This document shows, piece by piece, positions 1 through 9,000 of a stretch of DNA of 64,000 nucleotides. A program made the translations under genes and the position numbers. The notes below the pieces were generated by a model. That model was not told the DNA's origin. It ran no database searches and saw only the letters and a program-made list of their open reading frames with translations. How positions within the stretch are numbered: position 1 is the stretch's first letter; each line of letters begins with the position of its first letter. Origin of the DNA: Shewanella aquimarina (GTDB lineage Bacteria > Pseudomonadota > Gammaproteobacteria > Enterobacterales > Shewanellaceae); the NCBI RefSeq assembly GCF_023349185.1, contig NZ_JAKIKY010000003.1, forward strand, positions 1 to 64,000, in the 5' to 3' direction.

Positions 1-121
1 TGAACTCTGCACTGAATGTCGGTCTTGTGTTCTTCATTTCTACCACCTTTTTTCCAGAAGTGAGTCTATCACTTCGTCTATTCAGGTGGCCAAATTCACT
101 ATGCCACTACAAGGAGTATGG

Positions 122-1150
122 ATGTCATCATTGAACTTTGAAGATGAAAAGAATAATTTTCGCGAATTCTATAATGAAAAACATGAAACACTAGAAGCTG
201 CTAAAGGTGCATTTATAGCGATCATTAATTCGATCCTTGCAGATGAATATCCGATTTCTGCGGTTACAGGACGAGTAAAAGATCGCGATGAATCGATTAA
301 AAAATTTGCACTTAAATACCAATCAACGCTTGAAGAAGCTCAAGAAGAGTATGAAATAAAAGATCACATTACAGATCTTATTGGTCTTAGGGTTATATCT
401 CTTTATGAATCTGATGTGCAAAAAATAAAAGATGTACTAGCAGAAGAGTTCGAGGTAATCGAAATAACCGATAAGATCAAAGATATTGAAAGTAAAGAAT
501 CCTCTTTTGGTTACAAGGGGTTGCATGTAGATCTAAAACTCAAAAATCCTAGAAATACGATGCGCGAATACTCAAGGTATGCAGAATTTCGTTTCGAAGT
601 ACAAATTAGGACAATAATTCAGGATGCTTGGAGCGTTTTAGATCACAAAATAAAATATAAAAAATCAATTCCCTTGCCTCTTAAAAGGAGGATAAATACA
701 TTAGCGGCTCTTTTTGAACTTGCAGATAGAGAATTTTATAGTATTCGAGAGAAAACCATAAAGGCAGCGGAAGATGAAAAGGAAAAAGCAAAAACAGCCA
801 CTCCTTCTGAAAATGAAGCTCTTAATGTATTTTCATTTTTAGCTATTGTTGATGAATTATTTAATGGATATGATTTTCACTCGTATAAAGCAGATGGTTT
901 TGTTTCTGAGATATTAAGCTATGGGGATGTTACTCCAAGTGAATTCAAGTCAATTATTGATAATAACTTCTCATATATTGAAAAATATAAAAAATCAATC
1001 GATGAAACACCTACAAGAAAACATGCTTTTAATCCTTACACGGAACTAAGACATGTTTTATATCAGTCAGATCGAACTAAATATGAGAGAGCATTATATG
1101 ATTCTCAAAGAAAAAAGTTTAATGAGTGGTCTGAAGAAAATCCGCAATAA
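122..1150 (+). CDS. RelA/SpoT-domain (p)ppGpp synthetase homologue, cassette-borne
   Basis: Cytoplasmic nucleotide pyrophosphokinase-like protein of about 342 residues. The RelA/SpoT synthetase signature is intact: GRVKDRDES at about residues 50-58, DLIGLR at 85-90 (metal-binding Asp), GYKGLH at 130-135, and EVQIRT at 159-164 (second acidic ligand) followed by Trp170 and HKIKYK. There is no HD hydrolase domain before it and no TGS/ACT region after it, so it is a synthetase-only protein with an unassigned C-terminal part of about 150 residues. An AAGGAG at 111-116 supports the ATG at 122 over an upstream GTG at 86. The gene is strongly AT-rich compared with the core genes further right and is followed after 5 bp by an attC-type site, so it was probably acquired. 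Small alarmone synthetases include toxic, phage-defence members; whether this one is toxic cannot be told from sequence. Confidence 0.85.
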   Translation: MSSLNFEDEKNNFREFYNEKHETLEAAKGAFIAIINSILADEYPISAVTGRVKDRDESIKKFALKYQSTLEEAQEEYEIKDHITDLIGLRVISLYESDVQKIKDVLAEEFEVIEITDKIKDIESKESSFGYKGLHVDLKLKNPRNTMREYSRYAEFRFEVQIRTIIQDAWSVLDHKIKYKKSIPLPLKRRINTLAALFELADREFYSIREKTIKAAEDEKEKAKTATPSENEALNVFSFLAIVDELFNGYDFHSYKADGFVSEILSYGDVTPSEFKSIIDNNFSYIEKYKKSIDETPTRKHAFNPYTELRHVLYQSDRTKYERALYDSQRKKFNEWSEENPQ

Positions 1151-1155
1151 AGTGA

Positions 1156-1255
1156 ACTTAACAAGTTGTTAAATAAGGACAAAAAATAGTTGGTTTTTGC
1201 TCCTTGGTCGCTAATTTTAACCAACTGTTTTTAGCCTGTTAACAGGGCGTTATGA
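1156..1255 (+). other. Integron attC recombination site
   Basis: A 100-bp site with the layout of a VCR-type attC. The left core box ACTTAAC (1156-1162) fits RYYYAAC exactly, and the right core GTTATGA (1249-1255) follows GGGC. The arms are complementary: AGTTGGTT (1188-1195) pairs with AACCAACT (1219-1226), and GTTAA near 1168 pairs with TTAAC near 1239, which gives a folded bottom-strand hairpin. The start of the next gene lies a few bases after the crossover point, as usual in gene cassettes. No integrase gene is visible in the window. Confidence 0.8.
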
Positions 1256-1266
1256 GTGAGGACAAC

Positions 1267-1779
1267 ATGGAATTCGAGTACTTCAAATACCCTGAGAAAT
1301 TTGCATTCTTAACTGATGGTCCAATGCCTTGCTCTGTATGCCTTGATATTAAAATTTGTTTTGACGCTGGAGGGTATCCCGGCATGAATGACATTGAATG
1401 CATTTGTGCAAGTTGTCTTAAGGCTGGGAAGTTAATTGATTTAGATATTGAGCCTAATATGATTCTTGATGATGGTTCAGAAGCTGCTAAAACAATAACA
1501 TACAAAACCCCTTCGCTTCCGACATGGCAAGACACAGTATGGCCTACTATTGATGGGAAGCACCCAGTATTTGAATGTATTGCCTCTAAGCAAGATTTCA
1601 CTAATAAACAAGAATTTTTGGGCTGCTTTGTTGAAGACAGCCAATCGAAAAAAGATGTTGAGTGGTTATGGGATTCCCTGCCCGATAAAAAACTTAATAG
1701 CTACAAAGAAGGCGGTGATGTCTCTGTATATCTATTTAGCTTAGAAAATCAAAAATATTGGGTTTGGGGTGCCAACTAA
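1267..1779 (+). CDS. CbrC/UPF0167-family protein in an integron cassette
   Basis: Protein of 170 residues resembling E. coli CbrC (UPF0167), a family linked to colicin resistance through the CreBC regulon. Visible hallmarks are an early CSVC and a later CASC (a possible zinc-binding quartet), and the family-like stretch with YKTPSLPTWQ followed by WP. The ATG at 1267 has GAGG five bases upstream; an in-frame ATG at 1252 sits directly on the attC crossover and is the alternative start (175 residues). It lies between one clear and one degenerate attC-like site, so it reads as a mobile cassette. The molecular function of the family is not established. Confidence 0.7.
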   Translation: MEFEYFKYPEKFAFLTDGPMPCSVCLDIKICFDAGGYPGMNDIECICASCLKAGKLIDLDIEPNMILDDGSEAAKTITYKTPSLPTWQDTVWPTIDGKHPVFECIASKQDFTNKQEFLGCFVEDSQSKKDVEWLWDSLPDKKLNSYKEGGDVSVYLFSLENQKYWVWGAN

Positions 1780-1782
1780 AAC

Positions 1783-1941
1783 CCATAACAAGCGCAGGCA
1801 ATTTGACAGTCAAGAATAGAAGGGGCCAGAGCAAACTTTCTTAGAGAGTTGATTTACAGATGAATCTGTTGGGTTTTGTGTTCATTGTGCGATGGGGCCG
1901 GCTGGGTGGTAGCGTTGCTCACACTGAATGTGGCGTTATGT
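1783..1941 (+). other. Degenerate attC-like cassette junction
   Basis: The interval begins with CATAACAAGCGC just after the CbrC-like gene and ends with GTGGCGTTATG, which are typical outer ends of VCR-like attC sites. The inner arms do not pair convincingly and the interval is longer than usual for such sites. It may be a decayed or recombined attC site. Confidence 0.35.
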
Positions 1942-1965
1942 GAAAATCGAGTTATGGAGAAGTCG

Positions 1966-2211
1966 ATGAAGATAGAGAAATGGAAGCAAGTACGTGCCAA
2001 GGGTAAAGCTAGGTTTATCTGGATAAATGGCTTTCTGTTTTGGGGCGTTTCTACTGCAGTGCTATGGTCAACTTTGATGCAGCTGTTTCAGCCACAAGAA
2101 CCTATTTGGGTTAGACCACTTGTCGCTATTATCGTTTTTCCAGTTGGCGGTTTAATTTGGACCAATTGGCTTTGGTACTCCTCAGAGCGAAAGTATCGTA
2201 AAAATATATAA
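1966..2211 (+). CDS. Small two-helix membrane protein in a putative cassette
   Basis: An 81-residue protein of unknown function. It has a basic amphipathic start, then two hydrophobic helices (from FIWINGFLFWG to about MQLF, and from PLVAIIVFPVGG to NWLWY), and a short charged tail ending in SERKYRKNI. It is probably an inner-membrane protein with both ends inside. The ATG at 1966 has GGAGA at 1956-1960 with good spacing; ATG 1954 is an alternative. The gene is bracketed by identical 13-bp TGAATGTGGCGTT sequences at 1925-1937 and 2216-2228, which fits a cassette. Small membrane proteins of this kind are common in chromosomal integron arrays. Confidence 0.6.
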   Translation: MKIEKWKQVRAKGKARFIWINGFLFWGVSTAVLWSTLMQLFQPQEPIWVRPLVAIIVFPVGGLIWTNWLWYSSERKYRKNI

Positions 2212-2231
2212 CAAGTGAATGTGGCGTTTAG
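2207..2231 (+). other. Collapsed attC remnant with 13-bp direct repeat
   Basis: TATAACAAG, the left end of an attC-like site, is joined directly to TGAATGTGGCGTT and then TAG. The 13-bp segment is identical to that at 1925-1937 on the other side of the small membrane gene. It looks like an attC site whose central hairpin has been lost. Confidence 0.4.
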
Positions 2232-2343
2232 CCTATTTATCTTAGTTTTCACACAACGTAGCTCCTTATTCTTAAGCAGGAGCTTGTACCTCTAATCTCT
2301 GTCTTATCTTCTTTTCATTACCAATGCCGCCAAATCGAAGAGA

Positions 2344-2470
2344 CGTTAGATACCGGGTGTAGATACGCCGGTGAGCTTCCGAAACAGGGATGTTTCGGCA
2401 GAGCCTAAAGGGATTTATTTACGGCGTCTCACAGGTGTATCTGCACAGCCCCCGCCGGGCAGGCGTTAGG
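2344..2470. repeat. Nested palindromic intergenic element at the cassette/core boundary
   Basis: The 442-bp gap before dsbB holds a strong secondary-structure element. An outer arm at 2358-2376 (TGTAGATACGCC core) pairs imperfectly with 2424-2447 (GGTGTATCTGCACA), and it encloses a perfect 8-bp hairpin, CCGAAACA/TGTTTCGG at 2379-2398. The element is bounded by GTTAGAT (2345) and GTTAGGT (2465), 120 bp apart, both fitting the integron core consensus GTTRRRY. A second 7-bp hairpin (AGCTCCT/AGGAGCT) lies at 2260-2284. No gene is seen in the gap. I recall similar elements between Shewanella genes, but copy number must be checked. Confidence 0.5.
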
Positions 2471-2603
2471 TTGCAGTGAAGGTACGACTTAAGACATTTT
2501 TGGTAAGTAGCTATGAAGCTTGGTGCTACTTAAGCGAACTTTAAGCGAACTCAAGCTTGGTATGCCATCAAGCGACATGCGTGGCTAGTCGATAGCTAGC
2601 CAC

Positions 2604-2630
2604 AAAAAAACGCCCATTAAGGGCGTTTCT
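2604..2630 (-). terminator. Rho-independent terminator of dsbB
   Basis: Perfect 8-bp stem AAACGCCC/GGGCGTTT with a 5-nt loop. Read on the minus strand it is followed by a run of T, just downstream of the dsbB stop codon. Confidence 0.85.
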
Positions 2631-2653
2631 TATAAGCGGTAACCTAAACGCAA

Positions 2654-3169
2654 TTAGGCTTTCTTACTCGGCATTAACGCCGGAACAATAAACACCACCA
2701 GGGCAATCAGGTAGGTGCTGAAGGCCACCACCATCCACTGTGACATTGTGATGCCAAACATCTCCCAGGGAATGTCGGTGCACATGCCGGTGGGCAGGAA
2801 GACTGACGGGAACCATTCGTGTAGTGGCATCCATTCTGGGAATTCCGGCAGGAAGGAGCAGGTGGAGAAAGGCGACGGGTTGGTCTGCATCTCGACCAGT
2901 TCCAGTGCCAGCTTGAGGCCCCAGGCCGCGCTAACTCCCCACAGGAGTACCCCGAGAAAACGTATCAGTCGATAGCCATGGCCGATGACGCCGATGAGGC
3001 CGGCGGTTAATACGCCGAGTACAGCGAGGCGCTGATAGATACACATGACGCAGGGGTCGAGTTTCATCACGTGTTGAAAGAAGAGGGCACAAGCTTCCAG
3101 GCCTAGGGCGGTCAGTAGCAGTATGGTCCAGGCTAAGCGAGACTGTGCGAATCGGGTCAGGGCACTCAA
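2654..3169 (-). CDS. dsbB: Disulfide bond formation protein DsbB
   Basis: Inner-membrane quinone reductase that reoxidises periplasmic DsbA. At 171 residues with four hydrophobic helices it matches the family length. Both redox pairs are present: Cys40-Cys43 in the first periplasmic loop (PCVMC followed by YQR) and Cys104/Cys130 in the second loop. The start codon is TTG at 3169, supported by GGAG seven bases upstream. It lies downstream of nhaB on the same strand but a hairpin terminator separates them, so it may have its own promoter. Confidence 0.95.
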   Translation of the reverse strand: MSALTRFAQSRLAWTILLLTALGLEACALFFQHVMKLDPCVMCIYQRLAVLGVLTAGLIGVIGHGYRLIRFLGVLLWGVSAAWGLKLALELVEMQTNPSPFSTCSFLPEFPEWMPLHEWFPSVFLPTGMCTDIPWEMFGITMSQWMVVAFSTYLIALVVFIVPALMPSKKA

Positions 3170-3183
3170 CGATATTCTCCTAT

Positions 3184-3218
3184 AAAAAAACGCCTCTAAC
3201 TGCTAGAGGCGTTTTTAA
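3184..3218 (-). terminator. Terminator between nhaB and dsbB
   Basis: A 13-bp stem, AAAAACGCCTCTA at 3186-3198 with TAGAGGCGTTTTT at 3204-3216 and a 5-nt loop, with A and T tracts on either side so it can work on both strands. It lies after the nhaB stop codon and directly before the dsbB ribosome-binding site. Confidence 0.8.
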
Positions 3219-3316
3219 GACTTTACGAAACTAGATAAGTTCAGTCAATCAACAAATTAGTGTCTGGTGACGACTAATATCGGCCCCTAAGGGCCGGTTA
3301 ATTGACCTATGGCTCA

Positions 3317-4912
3317 TCAATGGCCGGTGACGGCGCCTTTTGCCGCTTCCGCCACGGAGTGGTGGATCAGCATGTGTGAATCGTAGAAGTATTGGGTCAT
3401 GTCGCTGAGGAAGCCTGTCTCGATGGCCACAATACCCACGATCGACAATACGATAGTGTAGGGCAGCGCCATCCACACCATGCGACCATAAGAGAGCCTG
3501 ATCAGCGGAGCGATGGCCGAGGTCAGCAGGAAGAGGAAGGCAGCCTGTCCGTTAGGCGTCGCCACAGATGGTAGGTTGGTACCCGTGTTGATGGCAACCG
3601 CCAGCAGGTCGAACTGATCGCGGGTGATCTGCCCATCCAATAGCGCGGCCTTCACCTCGTTGATATAGACGGTACCCACGAACACGTTATCACTCACCAT
3701 AGAGAGCAGGCCGTTGGCGATATAGAAGATCACCAGCTGGGTGTTGCCTTCGTAGCTCAGTGCCCACTGGATCACAGGCGCAAACAGCTGTTGGTCGATG
3801 ATCACGCCCACGATGGCGAAGAAGACCGCCAGCAGTGCGGTGAAGGGCAGCGCCTCTTCAAACGCCTTACCCAGGGCATGCTCGTTGGTGACGCCGTTAA
3901 AGGCGGTGGTTAGGATGATCACCGACAGACCGATAAGACCCACAGACGCCAGGTGGAAGGCCAGACCCACGATGAGCCAGATGCCGACAAAGGCCTGGAT
4001 GACCAGCTTGATCTTGTCATGGTTGGTGCGGCGCGCATCTTCATAAGAGGCATAGTCAGACAAAATCTTATGTACCGCCTCGGGCAGCTGTTGGCCATAG
4101 CCAAACCACTTGAATTTCTCTACCAGAAAGCAGGTCGCGATACCCGCGATAAACACAGGAATGGTCACCGGGCCCATGCGCAGGGCAAATTCGCCAAACT
4201 GCCAGTTGGCCTGGGCGGCGATGATCAGGTTTTGCGGCTCACCCACCATGGTGCAGACACCACCTAATGCGGTACCGACACCGGCGTGCATCAGCAGGTT
4301 ACGCAGGAAGCCACGAAATGCCTCTAGCTCGTCTTCACACAGGGGATGCCCCTCGCCGTGGCTGTCAGAGGTGTGGTCGTGATCGTCGGCAAAGTTCTTG
4401 CCAGATGCCACCTTGTGGTAGATAGAGTAGAAACCCACGGCCACTGCGATGATAACCGCAATCACGGTCAGCGCATCGAGGAAGGCCGACAGGAAGGCCG
4501 ATGCCACACAGAACATCAATGAAACCACTACCTTAGAGCGGATCTTGGTGATCATCTTGGTGAACACGAACAGCAGCAACTGCTTCATGAAGTAGATGCC
4601 GGCGACCATGAAGATCAATAGCAGCAGCACTTCGAGGTTGGCTTCGATCTCGTGCAGTACCTGTGTGGGGGAGGTCATGCCGATGAATACCGCCTCGATG
4701 GCAAGCAGACCGCCGGGTTGTAGGGGATAACATTTCAGCGCCATGGCCAGCGTGAAGATGAACTCGACTACCAGTAACCATCCGGCAACAAATGGATTGA
4801 GGTAGAAGACGATCGGGTTGATCACTAAGAATGATAAAATTGCGATTTTGAACCACTTAGGAGAATTTCCTAAGAAATTGTCAATAAACGCCTGACTCAT
4901 GGTCACAGGCAT
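3317..4912 (-). CDS. nhaB: Na+/H+ antiporter NhaB
   Basis: Inner-membrane sodium/proton exchanger of 531 residues, close to the usual NhaB length. It opens with the family-like [17 protein letters not shown], followed by many hydrophobic helices and the conserved [10 protein letters not shown] segment in the middle. It exports Na+ at neutral to alkaline pH, apt for a marine cell. ATG 4912 has GAGGA upstream; ATG 4900 is an in-frame alternative. It is divergent from fadR across 298 bp, an arrangement also known in related gammaproteobacteria. Confidence 0.95.
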   Translation of the reverse strand: MPVTMSQAFIDNFLGNSPKWFKIAILSFLVINPIVFYLNPFVAGWLLVVEFIFTLAMALKCYPLQPGGLLAIEAVFIGMTSPTQVLHEIEANLEVLLLLIFMVAGIYFMKQLLLFVFTKMITKIRSKVVVSLMFCVASAFLSAFLDALTVIAVIIAVAVGFYSIYHKVASGKNFADDHDHTSDSHGEGHPLCEDELEAFRGFLRNLLMHAGVGTALGGVCTMVGEPQNLIIAAQANWQFGEFALRMGPVTIPVFIAGIATCFLVEKFKWFGYGQQLPEAVHKILSDYASYEDARRTNHDKIKLVIQAFVGIWLIVGLAFHLASVGLIGLSVIILTTAFNGVTNEHALGKAFEEALPFTALLAVFFAIVGVIIDQQLFAPVIQWALSYEGNTQLVIFYIANGLLSMVSDNVFVGTVYINEVKAALLDGQITRDQFDLLAVAINTGTNLPSVATPNGQAAFLFLLTSAIAPLIRLSYGRMVWMALPYTIVLSIVGIVAIETGFLSDMTQYFYDSHMLIHHSVAEAAKGAVTGH

Positions 4913-4956
4913 GGCATCCTCTCATCTATATAATTTTTTTTTGACAGAAAGTTAAC

Positions 4957-4972
4957 GAACAGTCCGCTGTTC
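4957..4972. promoter_or_regulatory. Palindrome in the nhaB-fadR divergent region
   Basis: GAACAG-TCCG-CTGTTC is a perfect 6-bp inverted repeat 45-60 bp upstream of the nhaB start codon. Its position suits an operator for nhaB; the binding protein is unknown. Confidence 0.4.
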
Positions 4973-5157
4973 AATTCAGTGTATCCTAATGATATGTAGA
5001 ATTTAATACCTTTTTAGCTCAGATTGCCTAAAAACAGACATTAACTGCAATCTATATCACAAGCTTGTTGATGTGGTCTCTATTTTGCTCATTATTGCGA
5101 TCTGAGTCCTTGATCTTATCCAGTAATGTTACGGATTAGGTTTCCATTTTTTGCCGC

Positions 5158-5172
5158 TCTGGTATGATCAGT
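5158..5172 (+). promoter_or_regulatory. Candidate FadR operator before fadR
   Basis: TCTGGTATGATCAGT resembles the FadR operator consensus, whose half-sites are TCTGGT and ACCAGA around a 3-bp centre. The left half matches fully and the right half matches four of six. It lies about 40 bp upstream of the fadR start codon, so autoregulation is plausible. Confidence 0.35.
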
Positions 5173-5210
5173 GCCCAAGATAACTTTGAATAAATTGGAA
5201 TAGTGGCCTG

Positions 5211-5972
5211 ATGACAACTGTCCCCCAAGTACCTGTAACGCCTAAAGACAAAGATATTATTGAAGCGAAGGGTCCTGCGAGCTTTGCCGAAAAGTATATT
5301 GTTCGTTCGATTTGGGAGGGAAAGTTTCCACCCGGTTCCATTCTGCCTGCCGAACGCGAATTGTCTGAACTGATCGGCGTGACACGTACTACACTGCGCG
5401 AAGTGCTGCAGCGTCTCGCCCGCGATGGCTGGTTGACCATTCAACACGGTAAGCCGACTAAGGTTAATGATATCTGGGAAACCTCTGGACTTAACGTGCT
5501 TGAGACCATCGCCGAGCTCAATCCGGCCGGTGAGCCTGTGCTGCTGGAGCAACTGCTGTCGGCCCGTACCAACATCAGCGCCATCTACTTTAAGGGCGCG
5601 GTGCGTTACAACCCAGACAAGGTATTAGAGGCGTTAGCGCCGCTGGCGACCCTAAAGGATGATGCCAAGGCCTTTATCGAATTCGATTACCATCTGCATC
5701 ACACCCTGGCTTACCATTCTGGCAACCCGCTTTATGTGTTGATCCTTAACGGCTTCAAGGGCCTCTATAGCCGCGTGGGTGAAGAATATTTTGCCATCGA
5801 GAAGGCGCGCGAGCTGGCGCTGGACTTCTACCAGGCGCTCGAAGCATTAGCCAAAGATCACAACCACAACGACGTGCCGGTATTGATGCGCAGCTACGGC
5901 ATCAACAGCGGTAAGGTGTGGCAGCGTTATAAGGCGAACCTGATGCAGTCGGCCGAGGCTAACCAGGGCTAA
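5211..5972 (+). CDS. fadR: Fatty acid metabolism regulator FadR
   Basis: GntR-family repressor/activator that senses long-chain acyl-CoA, represses beta-oxidation genes and activates unsaturated fatty acid synthesis. Length is 253 residues. The N-terminal winged helix is nearly identical to the E. coli protein, with [19 protein letters not shown] and QHGKPTKV, followed by the all-helical acyl-CoA-binding domain. The acyl-CoA dehydrogenase at 23.7 kb is a candidate target class. The ATG at 5211 has only a weak Shine-Dalgarno sequence. Confidence 0.96.
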   Translation: MTTVPQVPVTPKDKDIIEAKGPASFAEKYIVRSIWEGKFPPGSILPAERELSELIGVTRTTLREVLQRLARDGWLTIQHGKPTKVNDIWETSGLNVLETIAELNPAGEPVLLEQLLSARTNISAIYFKGAVRYNPDKVLEALAPLATLKDDAKAFIEFDYHLHHTLAYHSGNPLYVLILNGFKGLYSRVGEEYFAIEKARELALDFYQALEALAKDHNHNDVPVLMRSYGINSGKVWQRYKANLMQSAEANQG

Positions 5973-6011
5973 AAGCTCTGTCTAAAATAAAGACCCTGTC
6001 GAAATAAAGAA

Positions 6012-6039
6012 AGGCCGCTCATAGAGAGCGGCTTTTTTA
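6012..6039 (+). terminator. Terminator between convergent fadR and tamB
   Basis: GCCGCTC/GAGCGGC stem with a 5-nt loop followed by six T. It lies 40 bp after the fadR stop codon and probably also serves tamB on the other strand. Confidence 0.85.
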
Positions 6040-6081
6040 TTAGTGTCTGTCCTGGCTTGCTGGTTAGCGCAGGTTAGGACG

Positions 6082-9000
6082 CTAGTCGATGTCGAAACTG
6101 TAGTAGATGTCCAGGGTCTTGGAGATGGTCCCCGAGACACTCTCAAGATAGAGCTGAGACATCAGGTAGTAACGCACCGTCATCTCATAGCCGGGGTTGA
6201 ACACCCCCACACCATACTTGACCATCAGGTCATCCCCGATAAAGCCGCTGATGGCGACCTTACCGTCATCATTGGCGTCAAACTGTACGTTAGAGATCCC
6301 TAGCTTCTCTATGATGTTGGAAGCCGAGCTGCCGAGGTTACCGAAGGCGTTCTTGCCCAGCTGGTTGCCCAGGGTCAGCGCGGCGCCCATCATCAGGGCG
6401 CTGTTTTGATCCGAATCGTTACTGTTAAATCCGGTTCCCTTGATGATGTAGGAGAGGATCTCGGCCTGCTCCTTGGACGGGGTAGAGAAGAGAGTCACTA
6501 TGGGTTTCTGCGGCGTACCGGTAATGCGTACCCCGGCGACTACATCTTCATCTTTAATCTCTCGTATCGCCTCGATATTCAGGTTAGGCACCGCCATGGG
6601 GCCGACAAACTGCACCTCACCGGCCTTGATCGATAGGGTTTGCCCCATAAATTTGTAATTGCCGTTCACCACCTTGATATCGCCGTAGAGCAGCGGCGGC
6701 TTAAAGGCGGCCTGGCGCAGCTCCAGGGTACCGACGAGCAGGCCCCTCAGGCCCATGCCATCGACGATGAGCTTGTCGCCGACCTGGATAGCTATCTGGC
6801 TGGTAACCGCTATGGGGTCTTTAACCTGGACCTGACTGGCGAGGCTGTCGTTGAAGACCACGTCGCTGGACTCGGCCACGCCGCCCTCGGGGAGCTGAGC
6901 TATGGTGATATGGCCCGAGGGGACGTCCAGCTTGCCGCGAATATCCAGGTGTTTATTGCTGAAGCTGATGTCAATATCCGGTGACACGTCCAGTATCGCC
7001 AGTGGCGGCTGAATGATGGCCAGCTTGTCGCCGCTGAAGTTGAGTTTGCCATTTAGCCCCTCTGTCCAGTCGATATCGCCTTCAATGCCGGCCTTGCCAT
7101 CGCCCATGGTCCACTGACCCGCGACCCGTCCCGTCTGTCCCTGCAGGGTGAGCTTGAGGCTGATGTTATCCAATAGCGTCGGGTTGGCGGCCGCCGCCAG
7201 TTGGCCGTCGACGAGGTCGACCGTGCCGCTGAGGTCCGGCTGATTTAGCGTGCCGCCCAGTATGATGGCGCTGGATACCTGGCCGCTGAGGACCTCGAGC
7301 TGAGGCGTAAAGTCGGACAGGGCATGGAGATCGATATCCTTCAGATCTATCTTACCGCTTAGCCTGTGTTCGGGATCGCTACTTATAGTGAGCTGACTGT
7401 CTATCTTGGCAAAGCGCTTGGATTCGAGCTGCGCGTCGATGCCGAGTTGCTGCTTATCCAGGCGGGCCTTGAGGTTGAGGTAGCGATACTGTGCCTGGAT
7501 CTGTCGCTTGGTGGTAGTGAGATCGAACTGCCCCGGCGCCATGGCCAGTGTCAGCATGCCGGTTGGCTTGGCACCCTTAGCCCATCGAAACTCGCCATCG
7601 AGCTGGGTCGGGCCTTGCCATTTTAGGTTTTCCGGCAGCACGGGGGCTAGCAGGGCGCCGAGATCGCCTACCAATTGCAGACGGGTATCGCCCTTGTCAC
7701 CGAACTCGGCGGGATCGGTCAGACAGAGACTGGCGGCGTTATGGCGCCAACAGAAGGGGGAGAGCTGGCCCTTAGCCTGCTGATTGTCCCAATAGAGGTC
7801 GATAGGTTCGTCCAGCGCCATGGGGCCCAGGCGTGAATTGAGGCTGATACGCTTTATCTTGGCATCGAATCGCTGCGCCTTGTCATCATAGGTTGAGGCG
7901 ATTGAGGTGTTGAGCTGTAGGTCGCCATAGGTCTGCAACCCCAGTTTCTGCCTGGTGATATCTCCCTTGACGCCTAGGGTGAGGTTACTCAGCGCCATGC
8001 CTTGCCCCTTGATGTCCGTGGATTTCAGCGACAATGCAAACTGGTGCGCGTCCTGGGGACGGTAGAAGGCGATAAGCTTGGCCTTATCGACAGTGATATC
8101 GGCGTACTTGAGCTCTATGGTATCGGCATTGATGGCGACTTCGGGGTGCTCATCGTCGCCGGATACATTGATGACCGCCTTGATGGCGCCGCTGGCGCTC
8201 GGATCCCACAGGCTCAGGGCAGGCACGCTCAGTTGACCATCCAGCGCCCAGACATCATCCACCCGCCCGGAGAGGGTCAACTGGGACTCGAGGGCGTCGA
8301 TCTGCAGATGCTCTGCGTTAAGTTGGAACTTGTCATTCAGGGCGATATCCCCCTGAACCTTAAGTGGATATTGGTCCACATGCCCCTCAAGATCTGCCTG
8401 GCTGATGCCTATCGACCAGGCCTTATCACTAAATTCCCCTTTGCTGTGCAGGCTGCCATTGACCAGGGTTGCGGGCAGGTGCTGCTCGGGCGTGACGTTA
8501 AGCTGGGCAAGATCTAAGCCCTGAGTGCTGGCCGCAAGCTGCCAGCTAATGTTCTGGCCGTAACCGAGTGCGCCGCTGAGATCCAGCTTGCCCATCTCGC
8601 TGTCGACCCTGAGTGTGGCGACCTCAAGCTGCTGATCCTGGTGTGACAACTCGGTATCCAGGGTTAGCCAGGGATGGTAGGGGGTCCTTAGCTCGCCGTT
8701 AAGCTTGAGCCGTTGAGCCTTTAGGCTACCGCTCGACTCAAGGGTTAATGCCTTGGCCTCATATTGGGCCTGCGCCAGTGGCCACATCAGGTGCGGGCTT
8801 GACAGGTGCAACTCGTAGGGCAGCGCAGCTGTGCTCAGGTTGGCCTTGGCATCTAAGTCAAGCAGCAGATGCCCCTCGCCCTTAAGCTTGACGGCAAGGT
8901 CTGCGAAACCACCTTTTATCTCGGCGTTAAGGCGTTGACGCTTGAGCTCGGGCAGCTCGCTGACGCCGTTGGCGTTGAGATCGGCCTGAAGGTGAATCGC

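Noticed and set aside
2581..2603. Hairpin GTGGCTAG/CTAGCCAC as a second terminator
   Set aside because: No T run follows on either strand in the needed direction; the adjacent hairpin at 2604-2630 is the terminator.
8002..8517. Long plus-strand open frames opposite tamB, tamA and ydbH
   Set aside because: They are antisense shadows of high-GC genes with no signals of their own.
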